A DNA stretch of 64,000 nt from Streptomyces sp. NBC_00576 (GTDB lineage: Bacteria; Actinomycetota; Actinomycetes; Streptomycetales; Streptomycetaceae): NCBI RefSeq assembly GCF_036345175.1, contig NZ_CP107780.1, forward strand, positions 806,001-870,000, written 5' to 3'. Below, piece by piece: positions 61,696-64,000 of this stretch (position 1 is its first letter; each line of letters opens with the position of its first letter). Under the pieces are notes generated by a model. That model made no database searches. It had not been told where the DNA came from and saw nothing but the letters and a program-made list of their open reading frames with translations. Position numbers and translations under genes: made by a program.

Positions 61696-62355
61696 ATGAC
61701 GACGTCCATCAAGGCTGTGCGACGCATGCCCCTCTGGGCCAAGGTGCTCAGTGCCGTGGTGCTGGTGTTCGCGCTGCTGCTGGCCGGGCTCAGGCTGGCG
61801 GTGCTTCCGGGGCTGGGGGACATCTTCGGCGAGGAGACGCACGACCGTTCGGGCCCCGCGCTCCTCGAATCCATCCAGGACATGAGCCGTTACGAAGCGG
61901 CGTCCGGCAACTTCCAGATCGTCGTGGACCTGGAGAAGGACACCAAGTACCTGCCCGACGCGATCAAGGGCACCCGCGTGCTCTATGTGGGTGCCGGCAC
62001 GGTCGACGCCTATGTCGATCTCGGCAAGGTCGCGAAGAACGACGTGACGGTCAACGAGGACCGCACCTCCGCGACACTCCGGCTGCCGCACGCGGCGCTC
62101 GGAAAGCCCGCGCTGAACCCCGACCGCTCCTACGCGGTCTCCAAGCAGCGCGGTCTCTTCGACCGGATCACCGACCTCTTCTCCGACAACCCGAACGACG
62201 AACAGGCCGTCCAGAAACTGGCGGCCCGGCACATCGGCGACGCGGCGAAGGAGAGCGGTCTGACCGCACGCGCCGAGCAGAACACGACGGCCATGCTCAA
62301 GGGCCTGCTCGGCTCCCTCGGCTTCACGGAGGTGAAGGTGACGTACGGCACCTGA
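61696..62355 (+). CDS. DUF4230 family membrane-anchored protein
   Basis: 219-residue protein with a single N-terminal helix (about 15-38; AKVLSAVVLVFALLLAGLRL) and an extracellular DUF4230-like domain (LESIQDMSRYEAASGNFQIVV; VGAGTVDAYVDLGKV). Function unknown. ATG at 61696 with AAGGAGG. Followed by a VanZ-like gene. Confidence 0.85.
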   Translation: MTTSIKAVRRMPLWAKVLSAVVLVFALLLAGLRLAVLPGLGDIFGEETHDRSGPALLESIQDMSRYEAASGNFQIVVDLEKDTKYLPDAIKGTRVLYVGAGTVDAYVDLGKVAKNDVTVNEDRTSATLRLPHAALGKPALNPDRSYAVSKQRGLFDRITDLFSDNPNDEQAVQKLAARHIGDAAKESGLTARAEQNTTAMLKGLLGSLGFTEVKVTYGT

Positions 62356-62467
62356 GAGCAGCCGGCCTGCCCGCGTCCCGGGATCCGGGCAGGCCGGAGC
62401 GGCATCCTCGGCCTGTTCGGGGGTAACTGCCACTTCACGGGGTTCAGTTGAAGACCGGAGGACCTTG

Positions 62468-63130
62468 ATGGCCCGATCAGCTCCACGTGCCCTCGCCGCG
62501 CTGCGTCTGCGCTCCGCGAAGGCCGAGAGCAAGCCGCCCGAGAGCCCGCCCAAGTCCCCGTCGAAACCCAAGTCGAAACCCGCGCCCTCTCCGAAGGCAC
62601 GGAAGACCCCGACGACACGGAAGACCCCGAAGGCCTCCACGAAGCCCTCCGAGGCGGCTCCGCCGAAGCGCCGCCCGTTCGCGTTCCTGGCCCGAGTGCT
62701 GACGGTTCTCTGCGCCTTCGTGTTCATGGTGGCGTTCGCCGTGATCCTGGCCCGGCTGACCCTTGAGCCGTCCCCGGCGTCCCAGGCGCTGACCCACACC
62801 AACTTCCATCCGGGCCGCTCACTGCGCGCTTACCTCGACCAGCCCGAAATGCGGGACGCCATCCGGCAGATCGGCGGAAACCTGCTGCTCGGCGTGCCCT
62901 TCGGCATCCTGATGCCCGTCGTCGCACCCCGGACACGGGGAGTTCTGCGAGTGCTGTTCCTGACCGCGGCCGTCATGCTCATGGTCGAGGTGGCCCAGGG
63001 CGCGCTGATCACCGGACGCGCCTTCGACATCGACGACGTCATCCTCAACACCACGGGCGCGCTGATCGGTTACCTGCTCCTGGGCCGTCGGCTCAGCCGC
63101 GCGGTGCACGCACCCAGGCCGCGGGCGTAG
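62468..63130 (+). CDS. VanZ-like membrane protein with Lys/Pro-rich N-terminus
   Basis: 220-residue VanZ-family protein. Residues about 20-70 form a Lys/Pro/Ser/Thr-rich cytoplasmic segment with repeated KTPT/KPS-type units, unusual for the family. Four helices follow (FLARVLTVLCAFVFMVAFAVI at the start; TGALIGYLLLGRRL at the end) with the VanZ-type ARAFDIDDVILNTTGALIG motif. ATG at 62468 after GGAGGA. It may act in envelope protection; evidence is only by family. Confidence 0.83.
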   Translation: MARSAPRALAALRLRSAKAESKPPESPPKSPSKPKSKPAPSPKARKTPTTRKTPKASTKPSEAAPPKRRPFAFLARVLTVLCAFVFMVAFAVILARLTLEPSPASQALTHTNFHPGRSLRAYLDQPEMRDAIRQIGGNLLLGVPFGILMPVVAPRTRGVLRVLFLTAAVMLMVEVAQGALITGRAFDIDDVILNTTGALIGYLLLGRRLSRAVHAPRPRA

Positions 63131-63151
63131 GGCCGCCTCCGCCGAGGACGG

Positions 63152-63385
63152 CTACCTCGTCCAGGTGAGCTTGTCGCCGCCGACCCACCGGACGGTGTCC
63201 GGATCGTCGAGGTCATGGACCGTGATACCGGCCGCGGCGGCGACCGTCAGCACGTCGGTGAGCGCCCGCGCCGCGCCGACCACCTCCCCGTCGATCTCGA
63301 TGATGCGGAACGGCGGCATGCCCGGCTGCACCCCGAGCACCATGATCCGCGGGTGAGCGATGTACGGGCTCCCGATTTCGGTCAT
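63152..63385 (-). CDS. Small protein of unknown function
   Basis: 77 residues, FRIIEIDGEVVGAARALTDVLTVAAAAG then HDLDDPDTVRWVGGDKLTW. No known family identified; sequence looks like a small alpha/beta domain. Codon use is normal for the region. ATG at 63385. Confidence 0.7.
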   Translation of the reverse strand: MTEIGSPYIAHPRIMVLGVQPGMPPFRIIEIDGEVVGAARALTDVLTVAAAAGITVHDLDDPDTVRWVGGDKLTWTR

Positions 63386-63509
63386 GCATAGAGCGTAGAG
63401 CGAATCCGGCCATCATGTATCAGCCACGGACAGATCCGGAACAGTCGCCTCCGCCCCCTCCGTGGTGCGGGCCCGCCGGGCTCGCGCGACGCTGGAGGCG
63501 GAGGTGACG

Positions 63510-64000
63510 ATGGCCATGGCGATGGATCCCGTCGAGGCGCTGGACCGGATCGCCTTCCTGCTGGAGCGTTCCCTGGCCCCCACGTATCGCGTACGGGCCT
63601 TCCGTACCGCGATCGACGTGCTGGCGGAGCTGTCCCCGGACGAGATACGGCAGCGTGCCGCCACCGGCACCCTGGAGTCCCTCAAGGGCATCGGCCCGAA
63701 GACCGCACAGGTGGTGCGCGAGTCGCTGGCCGGGCAGGTGCCCGGCTACCTTGAGAAACTGGAGCGCGAGCAGGGTGTGACCCCGCCTCTCCGGGACGGA
63801 GAGCGGCTGCGGGCGCTGCTGCGCGGGGACTGCCATCTGCACTCCGACTGGTCGGACGGCGGCAGCCCGATCGAGGAGATGGGCCGCACGGCGGCGCGGC
63901 TCGGGCACGAGTGGGCCGTGCTCACCGATCACTCACCGCATCTCACGGTGGCGCACGGCCTGTCCGCCGAGCGGCTGCGCGAGCAGCTGGCCCTGGTCGA
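63510..64000 (+). CDS. PHP-domain protein, 3' end outside window
   Basis: Helix-hairpin-helix region at the N-terminus (ALDRIAFLLERSLAPTYRVRAF; LESLKGIGPKTAQVV), followed by a PHP metal-dependent phosphoesterase domain starting DCHLHSDWSDGGS with HxH and TDHS ligands. The combination recalls the C-terminal part of bacterial PolX-type proteins without the polymerase palm. Start uncertain: ATG 63510, or GTGs at 63462 and 63504. The frame is open at base 64000. Confidence 0.82.
   Translation, partial: MAMAMDPVEALDRIAFLLERSLAPTYRVRAFRTAIDVLAELSPDEIRQRAATGTLESLKGIGPKTAQVVRESLAGQVPGYLEKLEREQGVTPPLRDGERLRALLRGDCHLHSDWSDGGSPIEEMGRTAARLGHEWAVLTDHSPHLTVAHGLSAERLREQLALV

Noticed and set aside
1..64000. 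tRNA or rRNA genes, transposases, integrases
   Set aside because: None were recognised on either strand by eye; a covariance-model search would be decisive for small RNAs.

Overview
The window is a high-GC actinobacterial chromosome segment, almost certainly from a Streptomyces. It carries a SapB/AmfS-type ram cluster, a streptogrisin-type protease, a Streptomyces subtilisin inhibitor (SSI) homologue, an exact CebR-type operator, and several SpoIIE-type phosphatases and STAS proteins. Codon third positions are strongly G/C. No rRNA, tRNA, CRISPR array, transposase or integrase was seen.

Layout. 1-6.6 kb: a SapB-like class III lanthipeptide locus (ramC truncated by the window edge, ramS, ramA, ramB, convergent ramR). 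6.9-11.5 kb: a GAF/PAS/SpoIIE phosphatase, a secreted serine protease with a hexapeptide-repeat tail, and a hotdog thioesterase. 12-18.2 kb: a self-contained peptide-export locus. It has a double-glycine-leader peptide with a cysteine-free core, an HlyD-like adaptor and two NHLM-type ABC proteins, one with a C39 peptidase domain, and no modification enzyme. 18.5-22.5 kb: a drug-efflux permease with an operator-laden promoter, a STAS protein, the SSI inhibitor and an alpha/beta hydrolase. 22.7-37.2 kb: two paralogous membrane proteins (degenerate sigma region, zinc finger, one membrane helix, extracellular ricin-type lectin domain). They bracket a Fic/Doc-like toxin-antitoxin pair, a GH9 cellulase, a GH2 glycosidase, a multi-domain phosphatase and an ArsB/SLC13-like transporter that appears to use a CTG start. 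37.7-49.5 kb: metabolic and regulatory genes (AraC/PhyH divergent pair, aldo-keto reductase, large LuxR regulator, GH114 lipoprotein, flavoprotein, LysE exporter, CDF transporter and others). 49.7-57.9 kb: three small regulated units (TetR with permease and amidohydrolase; DUF1304 with TetR; MarR with aldehyde and alcohol dehydrogenases), two of them with clear palindromic operators. 58-64 kb: STAS, a PRPP synthetase paralogue, a TetM/OtrA-like ribosomal protection GTPase, DUF4230, VanZ-like, and a PHP-domain protein cut by the window end.

How the genes fit together. Two peptide-secretion systems lie within 20 kb: the modified surfactant of the ram cluster and the cysteine-free peptide. Both plausibly act at the cell surface during development. 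The phosphatases and STAS proteins suggest partner-switching control. The lectin/sigma-like membrane proteins around the glycosidases suggest carbohydrate sensing, but that link is inference from position. A dispersed intergenic repeat of about 105-125 bp occurs three times, always in the same orientation.
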